From contig CM046876.1 of assembly GCA_025667525.1 (NCBI GenBank), positions 567,793,469-567,857,468 on the forward strand: 64,000 nucleotides of DNA, written 5' to 3'. Positions 50,455 through 62,537 of this stretch are shown here, piece by piece. The first letter of the stretch is position 1, and the number at the start of each line of letters is the position of its first letter. The stretch comes from Glebionis coronaria. Lineage: Eukaryota > Streptophyta > Magnoliopsida > Asterales > Asteraceae. The notes under the pieces were generated by a model that saw nothing but the letters and a program-made list of their open reading frames with translations, made no database searches and had not been told where the DNA came from. The position numbers and the translations under genes are program-made.

Positions 50455-53441
50455 ATGTCTGCTCTTCAATACAATCCTGATCAGAACAAGGTCGCCTACC
50501 TCGGTGAAGGCCCCAAAAGAGAGGAGTTTTTGGACATCTTGGAGTTCATAGAAGCATCTCATATCATGTATGCTCTAACTGTTTGCCCAACTATTTATGA
50601 CTCTGTCATTCGACAGTTCTGGGCCATTGCTGCTTCTAGAGAAGTCTTGGGTCGCCCTTTGGAGCTTCATGCCACCATTGATGGTCGCTCCTATATGGTG
50701 ACTCAAGCCTCCATAAGGTCTGCCCTTCATCTTCAGGATTATGATGGCAATGTTTCCCTCACCAATGAGGAAGTTTTGGATGGGATGGCTGCCATTGGGT
50801 ACAACCATGAGGGAAAATTTAATTTTCAGAAAAAATCGTTTTTCACCTCAATGGAAGCTTTTTGTTCACTTCTTGATTCAATGCTTGAGTCCCAAAGCTG
50901 GGAGTTGGGATGCATTTCCCATCTCCCTTCCTACTGGTTTGATTTGTCTCGCCCAAGGTCATCAATTTAACTTCTCTCGTTATGTGTTAGATGGCATGAT
51001 AGGAAATCTTGGTGGTGGTTCGAAAAAGAAATTTCTTATGTGTCCTAGGTTTTTGCAACAGATACTTATGTGTTTGCACTGGGAATAGAAAACAATTTGT
51101 GCCTTCTAAACTCACTCCTAAGGTGTATGCTAACATGAAGCTTGGATTTCTTGGTCCTGAAAGCCCTCTCACTCCTGCTATACTGGGCATTGCCCAAGGG
51201 GGTCCTAATGTGGTTCCTCTGGCTGATCAAGCCGAGGAGGAACCTCAGTTGGTTGATGATCTTATGGAGAAGGAGGATCTTGCTACTGGGGAACCTCATG
51301 TGGAGGTTGAGGAACCTGCTAGAGAGGTGGTCGTAGAAATTCCATCCACCTCGAAGGATACTTCTTCTGCTCACCCACATGTGTCTCCCTTTCTTGATTC
51401 TCCACCTCCTTGTCCTCCTCACCCTTCTACAGAGGAGCCTTCTAGCTTTTTTGTGCCAGATTCTCATGATCCCAAGGCTGACCAGTCTTTTGCTTCTGGT
51501 CCCAATGAAGCATCCTCAAAACTAAGTCCTCTTGGTGGGGAAGCTGAGGAACCAGTTACTCTCACCTCTTTACTTGCTTTGTTTCACAGGTACTATGCCA
51601 AGATTCTATCTTTGCAGGATGAGCTCAACAAGCACCGCAAGCTCACAAGGGACTTTGTGCTCCCTTTGGCTGACCGGGTAAAGACTTTAGAGAAGCCGTT
51701 GAAGTGACAAAATAAGCTGGTATTATCTGATTCTGATGAGGAAGAGGAAGATGGTCTTACTGTTTTGGCCAAAGCCGCCTTTGCAGCCAAGCCTAGTGAG
51801 GACATACCTGCTCCTCCTAGTGCTTCGAACATTCCCACATCTGCTGCTGGCCCCATGCCAAGGACTGACACTTCTGGTCCTTCAACTTCAACTCCTGGTC
51901 CATCTAATACTGACAAGGGTAAAGCCCCAATGACTGATGCACCCTCCCCTCCTCGAAAGAGAACCCGCATGCAATTGGAGGAAGAAAGGTTGGGAGAGGA
52001 GGTTGCAAAAAAATTACATGAGGAGTTTGAGCAGGAGGCTCCGGCTGCGGCTGCCACAGTGGCTGCGGCTGATGATGAAGCTTTAAAGAAACAACACCAT
52101 GAACAGGTGAAGCACAATGCGATGTTTTGGGACAACGCTGACTGGATGGATGTGGTTACCATTCTCACCTACGATGTCTCTCAGTTTACTGATCTCTTGG
52201 GTGTGGATGTGAACCAAGGGAATTGTGTTCGTCGGGCTATGTCTCTGGTTCAAAGCCAAAGGGAAGATTTGGCTGCTCAACTTCGTCAACTTCGCCGCAA
52301 CATGCCATTGTCTTATGCTGAACAGAAGAAGCTCATGCAGTAGTATGTGAAGAATCAATCTGGTGCTTACTTCACTTATGGATGGCCTAAGAAGAGGGTT
52401 AAGAAGCTATCTGATGATGATCTTAAGGACTTGTACAACAGGATGATTCAGCAGAAATACGTGCCGAAGCCTGCTAATGCCATCTTTCGCCCACCTCCTC
52501 ATGTTGCTCAAACCCCCACTCCTAGGGATACCCCAACTCCATCCTCCGGTGCTCATGATGAAGGTACATCTGCTATCCCAACTGGTGATGAGGGTACTTC
52601 TGCTGTTCCATCTAGTCCCTCTCTAAATGTTGTTGCCACCCATTCATCTCATGTTGAAGCTACTTCCACCCCTGCTGTTGATCATACTCCTCCACCGGTT
52701 ACTGAGCCAACATCTACAACTGTTGTTGATGAAGCTGCTACCACTCCCATGCAAAAGTCAAGGAGGAACCTTCTCCTTCTTCACCTACGCCTCGTCGGTC
52801 TATCCACAAGAACAAGGCTCACCATGACAAGGCTGTTCCTTGGGAGAAGAGGGACCCTGCACACTTAATTGATGTCGCTTCTGACATCGATGATGATATT
52901 CCACTTGGTCGTGGGAGGATTGTGCATTGGGAAATTCAACCATCCCCCATTGTTGCTGGTACGTTTACTCATATGATCCAAACAAGTGATGGCCACCATA
53001 AATATTTCTCCGTACTGCAAAGTATTTTATATTGGGTGGAACGTCGAGATCTTATGCTTCTTTTTGGGTTGGTTGATGCTGTTATCCCTTCAAATACTAG
53101 TGCTGTCCCTTCCTGGCCAGGTTTGGTCCTTTAGGGGACTTGAAGGTTATGTTGGATTGTCCTCCTGGTACTCCTAGTGTTAGGGTTTGGACGGAACAAC
53201 CCTGATGGTTCATTCTAGGTGGAAGTTGTATGCTGGGTGTGGTGTGCATGTGTTGGAATTAGAATCTGGTGCTAGAGTATTTATGCTTGTGGATCTGGAT
53301 TATCCACTTACCATTGCTACTATGGAAGCTATGTTGGAGTGTCACATGGTGTTGTCAAATTCTCTGGCAATGAGTCTGCTATGGCCACCACAGGTTGAAT
53401 CTATTCAACCGGCTTCTATTAGACAAGGTTGTTGCTTCTAG
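50455..53441 (+). pseudogene. env-like frame of element D (decayed)
   Basis: It starts at 50455 (MSALQYNPDQNKVAYLG), with a conserved-looking N-terminal domain (ILEFIEASHIMYALTVCPTIYDSVIRQFW). Sense then passes through three frames (50455-50900, about 50830-51060, 51009-51707), and in the last frame it continues through a TGA at 51705 and a TAG at 52341 to about 52760. Further blocks are a Pro/Ser/Thr-rich acidic middle, a coiled-coil stretch near 51990-52100 (RMQLEEERLGEEVAKKLHEEFE), and a C-terminal domain in 52870-53441 (DLMLLFGLVDAVIP, MDGTTLMVHSRWKLYAGCGVHVLELESG). I know this domain order from frames downstream of copia pol in Asteraceae. The name env-like refers to position only; I see no clear signal peptide or fusion peptide. 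Confidence 0.72.
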
Positions 53442-56440
53442 TTAGTATCTTTGGTATGTTTGTTCTATACTTTGGATTTCTGTTACATTGTTTTCACCAA
53501 TATGTATAGTGATTGGTGACTAACAATCTCTTTATTTAAAAAAAGCGAAAAAAACCTGAAACATACTTTTATATAATATCTGCTTATACTTGAAACATAC
53601 AATGGAATTTAAAAGCATTTACATAATATAATATCTGCTTATACTTTTCCATTAAGAAAACTTTTCACATTTGGTCTGTTTTGAGGTGTACTTCTGGTGT
53701 TGGAATCCTTCCACACAACAAATGGTGTTCAACTTTGATATGTAGTATAATTACACTTGTTTAGGAAAACAAGGTAAAAGCGGTAAGTATTAAACAAATG
53801 ATTTAGGAAATTCAAATGCTTATGACCCTTGATGTGAGTTTGTTCTCGAGGAGGCTAAAGTTGTGTGTTAAACTTGATGGTATTTGAGATTAATATTAAG
53901 AAAGAAAAGAGGAAAGGAAAATGACGACGGTTACGATTAAAATTAAACTACGACGAATGGTAAAACGTAAAAACGTGACGAAAGTTAAAAATTACTCTAA
54001 AAATTCCTAGAAAATCACAATAAATTCCTAAAAATCCAATTAGAGTTTACAAATAATCAAAACTTTTTCAAACCTTTTATTTAATTAATAATTAAAATTT
54101 TAATGCTAATAAAAGCCCTAAAAACAATTAAATTAATAAAAAGCCCAAATAAAGATTTTTCAATTTGTAAACCTCCAAAATAACTTAATTAAACTAAAAG
54201 TATTTTTGAAAAATTTAAAACTAATTAAACTATTTAAAATGATTAAAAACTACAAATAAATATTAAAATAATATTAAAAATTCAAATTTTATAAAAAATT
54301 CTAAAAACTTGCAAACCAACTTATTTTAACTTAATAAAACCAGAAATAAAAGTGAAATGACCTAAATACCCCTATTGGGCCTCCAAATGGGCTAAAAATG
54401 AAAACAGTCCAAGTTAAATGGGCTTTTTGCCCCAATAAGCAAAAAGTTAAGCAAATAAGCCCAAAAGTTCTAGTCTGACTTAAAATCAGATTTTAAACAA
54501 AAAACTCTAAAAGCCCAAAAGTTGAAAGTGAGCTTATCACAACTTAATAAGCACTCAACTTATTCTTAATGGGCTTTTTAGCCCATTAAGCCATAAGTTA
54601 ATGCCATAAGCTGTAATTTCACACATCCTTCTATTGTGCTTATAAAGCTGTTTGTAAAAAGCAATTTTGAAAAAGCTCAATAAAGAAGCCTGAAATAAGC
54701 AAAAGCTCTCTACACAAAACGACAAAATAGTCGTTTTCGAGTTCTAGGCTGATTCAAGAGATGATTCAAGTTGCAAAATGTTTGAAATGACTTAATTAAG
54801 CTAAATAATCAAAAAGATTTCCAAAAAGCACACTCAATAAGCTGAAATGATGAATAAGCACTTTATGAAAAAGACAAAAGACTGTTTTCTAGTAAAATGC
54901 TAAAACCAAAAGCTGTAAACTACAAGACTAGCTTATAAGATAAAATAAGTAAGATTGAATACAAAATTAAAGTTGTTGCACGTTTGGATAAGCTAAAATA
55001 GCTTATTGATAAGCTGTTAGAAAACTAACACTACCAGTGGCTACCAGCATTGGGAAAGGGCTTCCCACTGCTTGAAATGAAATTTCTGAGTTGAGCTTGT
55101 TTTAATGGTTTCTTTGGACAATAAAGGCACCCCACAAGTCAGTGGGCTTGTGGGAGTCACAAATGAGAAAATAAACACCAAGGTCCAAGCAAGCAAAAGC
55201 AAACAAATAAGCAAATCCAGTTACTGATATAGATTAGTAGGCCTGATAACTATGGACTGATATAATTTGCACTTTGGTGAGTTTCAAAGCTCAAGATCTA
55301 GCACACTAGCAGTCCACAAGCAAGCACAAGAACTATTACTCTTACACTAACATACACCCTAACTGATGAACAAATTTCAAACTAGAAAGTACTAAAACAA
55401 CCTTGTTTTTAGCAGATTTAATGTATGTTGCTGTTTGATGCAAAATTTTGGAACACAAAGCTTTTTAACACTCTAACTTAATCTTAACCACTACTCAATG
55501 CATTTTATGCTGACTACATGAACATGTTTAGACCAATTTCAACATACACAGGTACCAGTCTATGCATAAATATGGCAGATCCAAACACTCTTAAATCTAT
55601 TTTTTTGAGAAAAATATTCAAACAGTTTTATGATTAAACAAACATAAACTAGATGCAAACACTTAACCAAGAATCATGACTGAAAATAAACAAGTAACAA
55701 GTAACAGTCCAATCTCATGTGGCATACAAAGCAAATTTGTGAAGCATGCATCTTTTTTAGTAACATAAAAAAAAGAGTTAGAAAGGAAGAACCTCCTCCC
55801 AATGGCGTCCTATGGGAGGCATCTAAGCTCCCCTGAGCTTGACCAACAACTAGGTCAAGCCAGGGGAACTTGGTAAGATGGGAGTTTGGATGGGGTTTGT
55901 TGATAGGGCTACAACGGCCCTAAACCATCAATGAAAAACTGATATGAGACCTTGGTTTCCCTGCACAATCACCACAAGTGAAATCCAAACTTAAAAGCTC
56001 AGAACCAAAAGCTTGTTAAGGAGCTTTTGGTTTAAAGCTTTTGAGTAGTAAGTGTCTAAGAAAATAGTAGAACAAACAAAAACGTTAATGCCTCACAACT
56101 TTCTTACCCAAGTTCTATATCCAATGATACTTGATATTTGTTTGATATCAGCTATATATGGTCATATATGAACCCAAATAAGCAGCTTATGTGGCTTATA
56201 AACTTTCTTCTTTAACTAAAAAACCTCAAACTTCAAACAGAACTTTGTAAAGAAAATGTTTGCAGAAACTAAAAACAGGCTTTTGAAAACGGATTTAAAG
56301 TAAACAAGAACAATGATAACAATATAAAGTAAATTGGGACTTGTTTTATTCATCAAACATTATACCACTTTTCATTAATCTAACAAAGGGGATTTACAAG
56401 TTTGTGAACAAGAAAAACAAGAATAGAGAAAAATGATAAA
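53442..56440. other. Noncoding DNA between elements D and F; boundary not found
   Basis: There is no open frame. The first few hundred bases may be the 3' untranslated part of D; a short direct duplication containing ATATCTGCTTATACTT sits at 53575-53660. From about 53900 on, AT-rich sequence with repeated AAGCCCA/GGGCTTTT words (54360-54610) probably belongs to the U5/R part of the 3' LTR of F. I could not place the border. Confidence 0.4.
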
Positions 56441-57651
56441 CTATCATGCCTTTTATAGGCTTACAATGATAAAAATAAATTAGCAAACCCTAATGCTTAT
56501 ATTTCCAGAAACGCCCTTGTTGAAAAATTCGAACCTTAGTCAATATGGATCCCATGTGATTCTGAGATGTACCAGCTGTCAAAAGTGACTATGGATCATT
56601 GGATATTGCTTGGAGAGGTTGTATATCGAATTTGGGCCCTTGGATTTCTTTATTTTGCAGCAGGGGAGGGTCCACACGTCATGTGGGTTGGTCTTGTGAG
56701 GGGGATTATGGTGGGAATAGGTTTAGTTGGGTGTAACTTAAGGATCTGGAGGTTGTTAGTATTTTCCCTTTTGGTTGATTAAGTTATTGTATTAGGGTTT
56801 ATGGGGTATGAATGTTTAAGCAGGAGTGTGTTTAATCGAGTTTGGGGGGGGGGGGGGGGATTAAGTGTTAGGAGCTAGTTTAATAAACAATCTTTTTTTC
56901 AAAATTAGGTTTAATAAAAAGGTGGTGGATTTCAGACGTGGAGGGTGGGATGACATGGGGTGAGTTGATTGGTTGAGGGGATGAGGTGGCGTGTTATGAG
57001 TGGTTTGGTAGGTTAGGCTGTCTGACCAGTTTGGCCCTCATACTTGTTTATCCTTTGTAAATCTAATTTGGCAGTTTCAAACTAAAAATCCTTTGTATAT
57101 AAAGTTCTTATTTTTCTATTTTGGCCACAAAAACTTTCCCAAAAATGTATTCAAGGGTATTTCTTGTAATTTCTTGATATTTGAAGGGCCATTCATGGAA
57201 TGTCTTCATCTTTGAAGGTGTTTTCTTGTATACTTGACTTTGTGGAGGACTAAAAGTGACAAGTCTTCATTTTTTAGGGACTAATCTTGCCAATTCTTCA
57301 AAGTTGAGGGTCCTTTTTTAGTTTTGACAAACTTTAGGGACCAAACAGGTAATTATGAATATACAAGGGTATAAAGTGTCAGTTCTTCAACGATGAAGGA
57401 ACATTCTTGTACATCTTCAATTCTTCAAGGACTTTTTCTTGGAAATTCAACACTTGGGTCCGGTTCATTGTGCGGCTTCTTTTCCCGTGTTCGTTTTTTT
57501 ATTGATTTTTGTGATCTTTTGTCATTTTCTCGATATCCGTACCTAAAATACACTTTGAACAAACACAAGCATATATATGGCCCTTTTTATGATTTTCATC
57601 GTTTTAATCCCGTTTTGGACGATGAGACTATGTATAAAAGAAGTCTCATCA
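56441..57651 (-). repeat. 3' LTR of element F (minimum extent; left border unknown)
   Basis: On the - strand the LTR begins at 57651 with TGATGAGACTTC, the first arm of a hairpin (57621-57650), directly after a purine tract. A TATA candidate, CCTATAAAAGG on the - strand, lies near 56450-56462, and the LTR must continue left of it. A G run of about 17 bases lies near 56843-56860. Its - strand neighbours show no coding. Confidence 0.6.
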
Positions 57652-57690
57652 CTCCCCCATACTAAACCATTGTCGTGCCCTCACGCAATG
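57652..57690 (-). other. Polypurine tract and terminal hairpin of element F
   Basis: On the - strand CATTGCGTG-AGGG-CACGACAATG (57668-57690) forms a stem with one bulge. GTTTAGTATGGGGGAG follows, next to the LTR. Confidence 0.78.
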
Positions 57691-59481
57691 CTAGAATAAA
57701 GTATCTTAGCATCTCCAAAATTCATTTTTATGGACTTTTATTGAAACGTAAACTTACTACACTACTACTACTTGCTACTACTTGCGTTTTAGATACAATG
57801 TATGATTTTTATCGCAAAATCGGACGTTTAGGTTCATAGAACAAGAACACGTGAATGCTCCGTTAGAAATAATTTCGTCGTCCTCGATTTTCACCCTAAT
57901 TCCAGGCTAAGCGTGTAACGAGATCATTGTCATTATAAGTTAGTAATGCTAACACTACTCATATGCCCTAATCACGTACTTAGACTCCCTTAATCCTAAT
58001 TGGTATCTCTTATATTTTATTTTTGTCTTAAATGTTCACGAGGATACATTTTTTACTTATGCGATAATAGAGAATAAGGTCCAAAAATAGAGTCATAGCG
58101 GTGTAACCAAGACCATCGAATTAATAACGTCCCATAATAGACAACGATGTCAAAAAAATTAAGTCAACAAGAAGGATCGATAAACACGGTTTTATAATGC
58201 TTTTAAACATGAGACTTATTACCAAGACTTTTATACGCCCCCTAACGGATGGGCCTTATTATCATAGGTTTACCTCCATCTTTTATTCAACTTCGCCATG
58301 GAGCTTTTATTATGACTTCCGTCTTGCCTTACCTTTTATTTAACCTCGCCATGAGGTGTTTATTATGGCCAAAGACGTATATCCTCACGCTAAAGCGTAT
58401 TTTGGATCTTTAAATCTTCAAAGTTTAAGGCTTTCACTTTCAATTTTGCATAGATTTTTCGGCCTTGTGAGCTTCGAGTTTTTGCTTGATTTAGGTGAGT
58501 GAGCACTTAAAATTATTATTGGGTGAAGCTTTCAATTATTCGGGGTGCCAATACTTCAAAACCGTGACGCTGGCGATACCTTAATGTTTTCCCAATTTAA
58601 TTACATGGAAGCTACTAGAAAAGACTAGAAACCAACAATCAAGATTAAAACGCTAAGTCAATACTTATTAGCAAAATATATATACAAGCGAAGGGAGAAT
58701 AAGTAAATAATTAGAACACATTAGTTTTTGAAAGAATACGAGTACTCTACGTTTATCATAGCAACTTATAATTAACTCTATCATTTCTCGTCCTCATTTA
58801 AGAGGCTTAGCCTAATATAAGTTAAGGAATCGAAGCTAAGTGCTCAACATGCACGATCGAGTCAAAAATTACTCTTATTCTCGCAATCGGGAAACCTACA
58901 TTCGTGTCATAAACACTTATGAAAACATGAGAAATTTTTTAAAATTTGGCCATTTATAGCCTTATTTGCAACAAAACGATAAACAAAAAGATAAACTTCG
59001 GAAAGCGTGAAGGTTTGGCAAGGAAAGTATCTATTCACCCCCCCCCCCATACTAAAGTTAAACATTGTCCTCAATGTTTCAAGTCTAAGGGTAAGATACC
59101 CCCATACTAGAGACGAAGTCGAATGCTTAATCTAGCATGGAAAGGGTGGAACCATTAAATCTATAGCCGTTTATGAAGTGTGCTAAAAAGACCTAAGGTT
59201 AGAACAATCAAGGATATATCAATTGGATATCGAGAAATTCTTCAAAGCAAACGATCGAGTGCTCACGTAAAACGAACACGAGAGGCTCCAATCGTGAAGA
59301 TGATCATCTAAAAACCACAATTCACAAACAACCACAAAACAAAGGTTGGAAGGGCATAAATCCCCTCACATAAGCTACATTAGAAAGCGATAATATGTTC
59401 ATGGATAAGCATGGGATCTCCCCCATGAGGCACCTCGTTTTTTTATTACCGAGTCATGATCTCGACTCGATCCCCTCAATA
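57691..59481 (-). other. 3' noncoding region of element F
   Basis: Landmarks shared with A and E are visible on the - strand. GACTCGGT lies soon after pol (about 59450). The perfect hairpin AAACATTGAGGACAATGTTT is at 59060-59079, followed by a G run (59038-59048). ATTAGGCTAAG is at about 58805-58817, and a CAGCGTCACGG block at about 58560-58575. Two copies of a CATGGCGARGTTRAATAAAAG segment lie at 58285-58360. The block shared by A and E is absent. Confidence 0.7.
59060..59079 (-). other. Internal hairpin of element F
   Basis: Same 20 bases as at 27930-27949 and 45779-45798, followed on the - strand by ACTTTAGTATGGGGGGGG. Confidence 0.8.
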
Positions 59482-62400
59482 CTAATTATCATTGGGGAAG
59501 GTGACTTGGTCGAGGTCATCCAAAGAAGGGACTTCCCCACCAAAGTAGTGCTTTAACCTATGGCCATTCACCTTAAAGTTAGGACCATCATTTTGAGTTA
59601 GCTCGATGGTCCCATAAGGAAACACATGGGTAATGGTGAATGGTCCGGACCAACGGGATTTCAACTTGCCGGAAAATATTTTCAATCTTGAGTTAAAAAG
59701 CAACACTTGATCTGCAATGTTAAAAACCCGGTTTTTAATTTTAGAATCATGAAACTTTGTAGTTTTCTCTTTGTAAATCAAAGAATTTTCATAAGTAATG
59801 TCTCTCAATTCATCTAATTCATTCAATTGTATTTTCTGGTGTTTTCCCGCGGTCTCAATGTCATCATTACAATGCTTCAGGGCGCAATAAGCTTTGTGTT
59901 CGAGTTCAATTGGCAAGTGACAACTCTTCCCATACACGAGCTTATAAGGAGTGCACCCAATGGGCGTCTTATAGGCGGTACGAAAGGCCCATAAAGCATT
60001 GTCTAACTTATCCGACCAAGATTGTCGGTTTTCTCCTATCGATCTCTCCAAAATTCTCTTCAAAGCTTGGTTTGAAACCTCGACTTGCCCACTCGTTTGT
60101 GGGTGATAAGCCGTAGAAAGACGATGTGTAACCCCATATTTCTTTAGAACCTTTTCGAATTGGTCGTTACAAAAATGGGTTCCACGATCGCTTATGATTG
60201 CACGAGGGGTTCCAAACCGAGAGAATAATTGCTTCAAAAACTTGACTACCACACGAGCATCATTCGTGGGCAAAGCCTTAGCTTCAACCCACTTGGATAG
60301 GTAGTCAACGGCGACAAGGATGTACTTATTTCCACGAGATGATGGGAACGGCCCCATAAAATCAATGCCCCACACGTCAAAGATCTCACACACTTGGATG
60401 ATATTTTGTGGCATTTCATCGTTTTGTGAGGCTTTTCCTTGACGTTGGCACGAGTCACATGACTTGACAAGTGCGTGTGCATCTCGATAAATAGTAGGTC
60501 AAAAGAAACCGGCCGCAAATACCTTCTTCGTCGTGAGATTAGCACCATGGTGACCACCCGTGGGTCCCTGGTGACAAGCTCTAAGGATATAAGTAGCTTC
60601 GGTGCCAAACACACAACGTCGAATAATTTGATCCGCACAAGTCCGAAATAGATAAGGGTCGTCCCAAAAGTAGAACTTGACATCACGAAAGAATTTTCGT
60701 TTTTGTTGTGTTGTCATACCCTTAATGATGAAGTTGCCCGCATGGTAATTTGCGATGTCCGCAAACCATGGGGTAGAAGAATCATCCTTGGAATTCACTA
60801 CACCAAGTGTCTCGAGAGGAAATGTTTCGGTGATTTCCTTGTTCTCGTACACACTTTGGTGAGGATCTTCCAAATGAGAGAGGTGATCGGCCGCAAGATT
60901 CTCGGCTCCTTTTTTGTCTTTTATGGTGACATCAAATTATTGTAGGAGGAGAATCCAACGAAGCAATCTCGGCTTTGCATCAAGCTTAGAAAAGAGGTAC
61001 TTGATAGCCGAATGATCCGTATACACTATGCTTTTGGTCAAGACGAGATAAGGTCAGAATTTCTCAAATGCATACACCACGACAAGTAATTCCTTTTCCG
61101 TTGTGGTGTATTTAAGTTGAGCCTCGGTCATCGTCTTACTAGCATAGTGAATAGGCAATAAATGTTTATCATGATGTTGCCCCAAAACGGCCCCAATAGC
61201 GTAATCACTTGCATCACGCATAAGCTCAAAGGGGAGGTTCCGATTGGGAGCAACAAGAATGGGAGCTTCGGTAAGTTTCCTTTTAAGAATTTCAAAGGCT
61301 CGTACACAATCGTCGTTAAAGACGAAAGGAGCATCTTTTTCGAGGAGGTGTGTAATGGGTCGAGATATCTTTGAAAAATCTTTCATGAAGCGACGATAAA
61401 AGCCTGCGTAGCCTAGGAAACTCCTAACTCCCTTTACGGTTTTGGGATGAGGTAATTTGGCGATGACGTCTATCTTAGCTTTGTCTACCTCAATCCCCGC
61501 TTTCGAGACCTTGTGCCCTAAGACGATTCCTTCTTTACACATAAAATAACATTTTTCCCAATTGAACACAAGGTTGGTTTCCTCACAACGTTTCAACATT
61601 TTCTCCAAATTTCCTAAACACGAAGTGAACGAACTACCAAACACGGAAAAGTCATCCATGAAAACTTCCATCGTCTTCTCGATTATGTCATGAAAAATAG
61701 CCATCATGCACCTTTGAAAGGTTTCCGGTGCATTTTAAAGTCCGAATGGCATTCTACGATAGGCAAACGTTCCATATGGACACGTAAACGTAGTTTTTTC
61801 CTGATCATGAGGATCGATGGGGATTTGAAAGTAACCGGAAAAACCATCTAAAAGCAATAGAAATCGTTTCCCGCAAGTCGCTACAACATTTGATCCATGA
61901 AGGGCATGGGAAAATGGTCTTTACGAGTGGCGTCATTTAACTTACGATAGTCAATACACACCCTCCAACCGGTCACGAGTCGGGTTGGAATTAACTTGTT
62001 GTCATCATTTGACACAACGGTCACTCCTCCCTAAGGGACACAATGAATGGGGCTCACCCAAGAGCTATCGGAAATAGGGTAAATCATTCCTGCGTCAAGG
62101 AGTTTAAGGACTTCCTTTTTGATGACATCGTGAATTTTGAGGTTTACCCTTCTTTGTTAGATTGCGGGCTTTTAGTCTTCCTCCATTAAAATTTTGTGGG
62201 TACAAAATTTTGGGTCGATACCTTTAATGTCAGATAATTTCCACGCAAATGCCCCTTTGTGAGACTTCAAGACATCGATAAGTGCGATTTTTTCATCATC
62301 CGAAAGATCATTCGCAATAATAACCGGCAACTTATCGGCTCCTTCCAAGAATACGTATTCAAGATAAGGAGGAAGATCTTTCAACTCGAGGATTGGTGGT

Positions 62401-62537
62401 TCCTCGATTGAAGATTTAGGCTCAATACTCATAACCTCCACCGGCGGAGGAAATGGGAAATCGTTTAGAAAATCCTTGATAATCGAAAAATCTTCATCGT
62501 CGTCGAGGTCTTCGCTAGAAGTTCGAAGTACATCAAA
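59482..62537 (-). pseudogene. pol of element F: linker, RT, RNase H, integrase (many nonsense codons)
   Basis: Reading leftwards, the linker frame 62172-62441 (LELKDLPPYLEYVFLEGADKLPVII) ends in TAG. RT follows with stops and a frame change; TGWRVCIDYRKLNDATRKDHF is readable near 61900-61990, and a TAA at 61735-61737 replaces the Cys codon of PFGLCNAP. The frame 61054-61707 holds [10 protein letters not shown], the thumb and the start of RNase H, ending in TGA. A further stop near 60940 interrupts RNase H. The frame 60499-60873 ends in TGA within the zinc region. Integrase, 59482-60414, has DDE residues in [17 protein letters not shown] and [10 protein letters not shown] and is the best preserved part. 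Compared with A, the integrase is about as long and very similar. Confidence 0.9.

Larger units (their letters stand above)
34016..53441 (+). mobile_element. Element D: SIRE/Maximus-like Ty1/copia retrotransposon with env-like frame, split by element E, no 3' LTR in view
   Basis: D starts with a 5' LTR (34016-34492) and primer site (34495-34506). Gag, protease, integrase, RT, RNase H and a large frame with the position of an env-like gene follow. Integrase before RT marks it as Ty1/copia, and the large extra frame after pol fits the SIRE/Maximus lineage. E interrupts it at 40227-49194 with a GGTAA duplication, and the reading frame is continuous across the gap. Many stops and frameshifts show that it is old. 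Its 3' LTR may lie beyond element F or may be lost. The given end is the end of recognisable env-like coding. Confidence 0.85.

Noticed and set aside
56567..56782. Plus-strand 71-codon frame between D and F
   Set aside because: It lies opposite to F within its probable LTR, with no domain and no supporting signals.
56843..56860. Poly-G run as a functional element
   Set aside because: A homopolymer of this length is likely slippage or a sequencing artefact; the C run near 59040 is next to a conserved purine tract and may be inflated in the same way.
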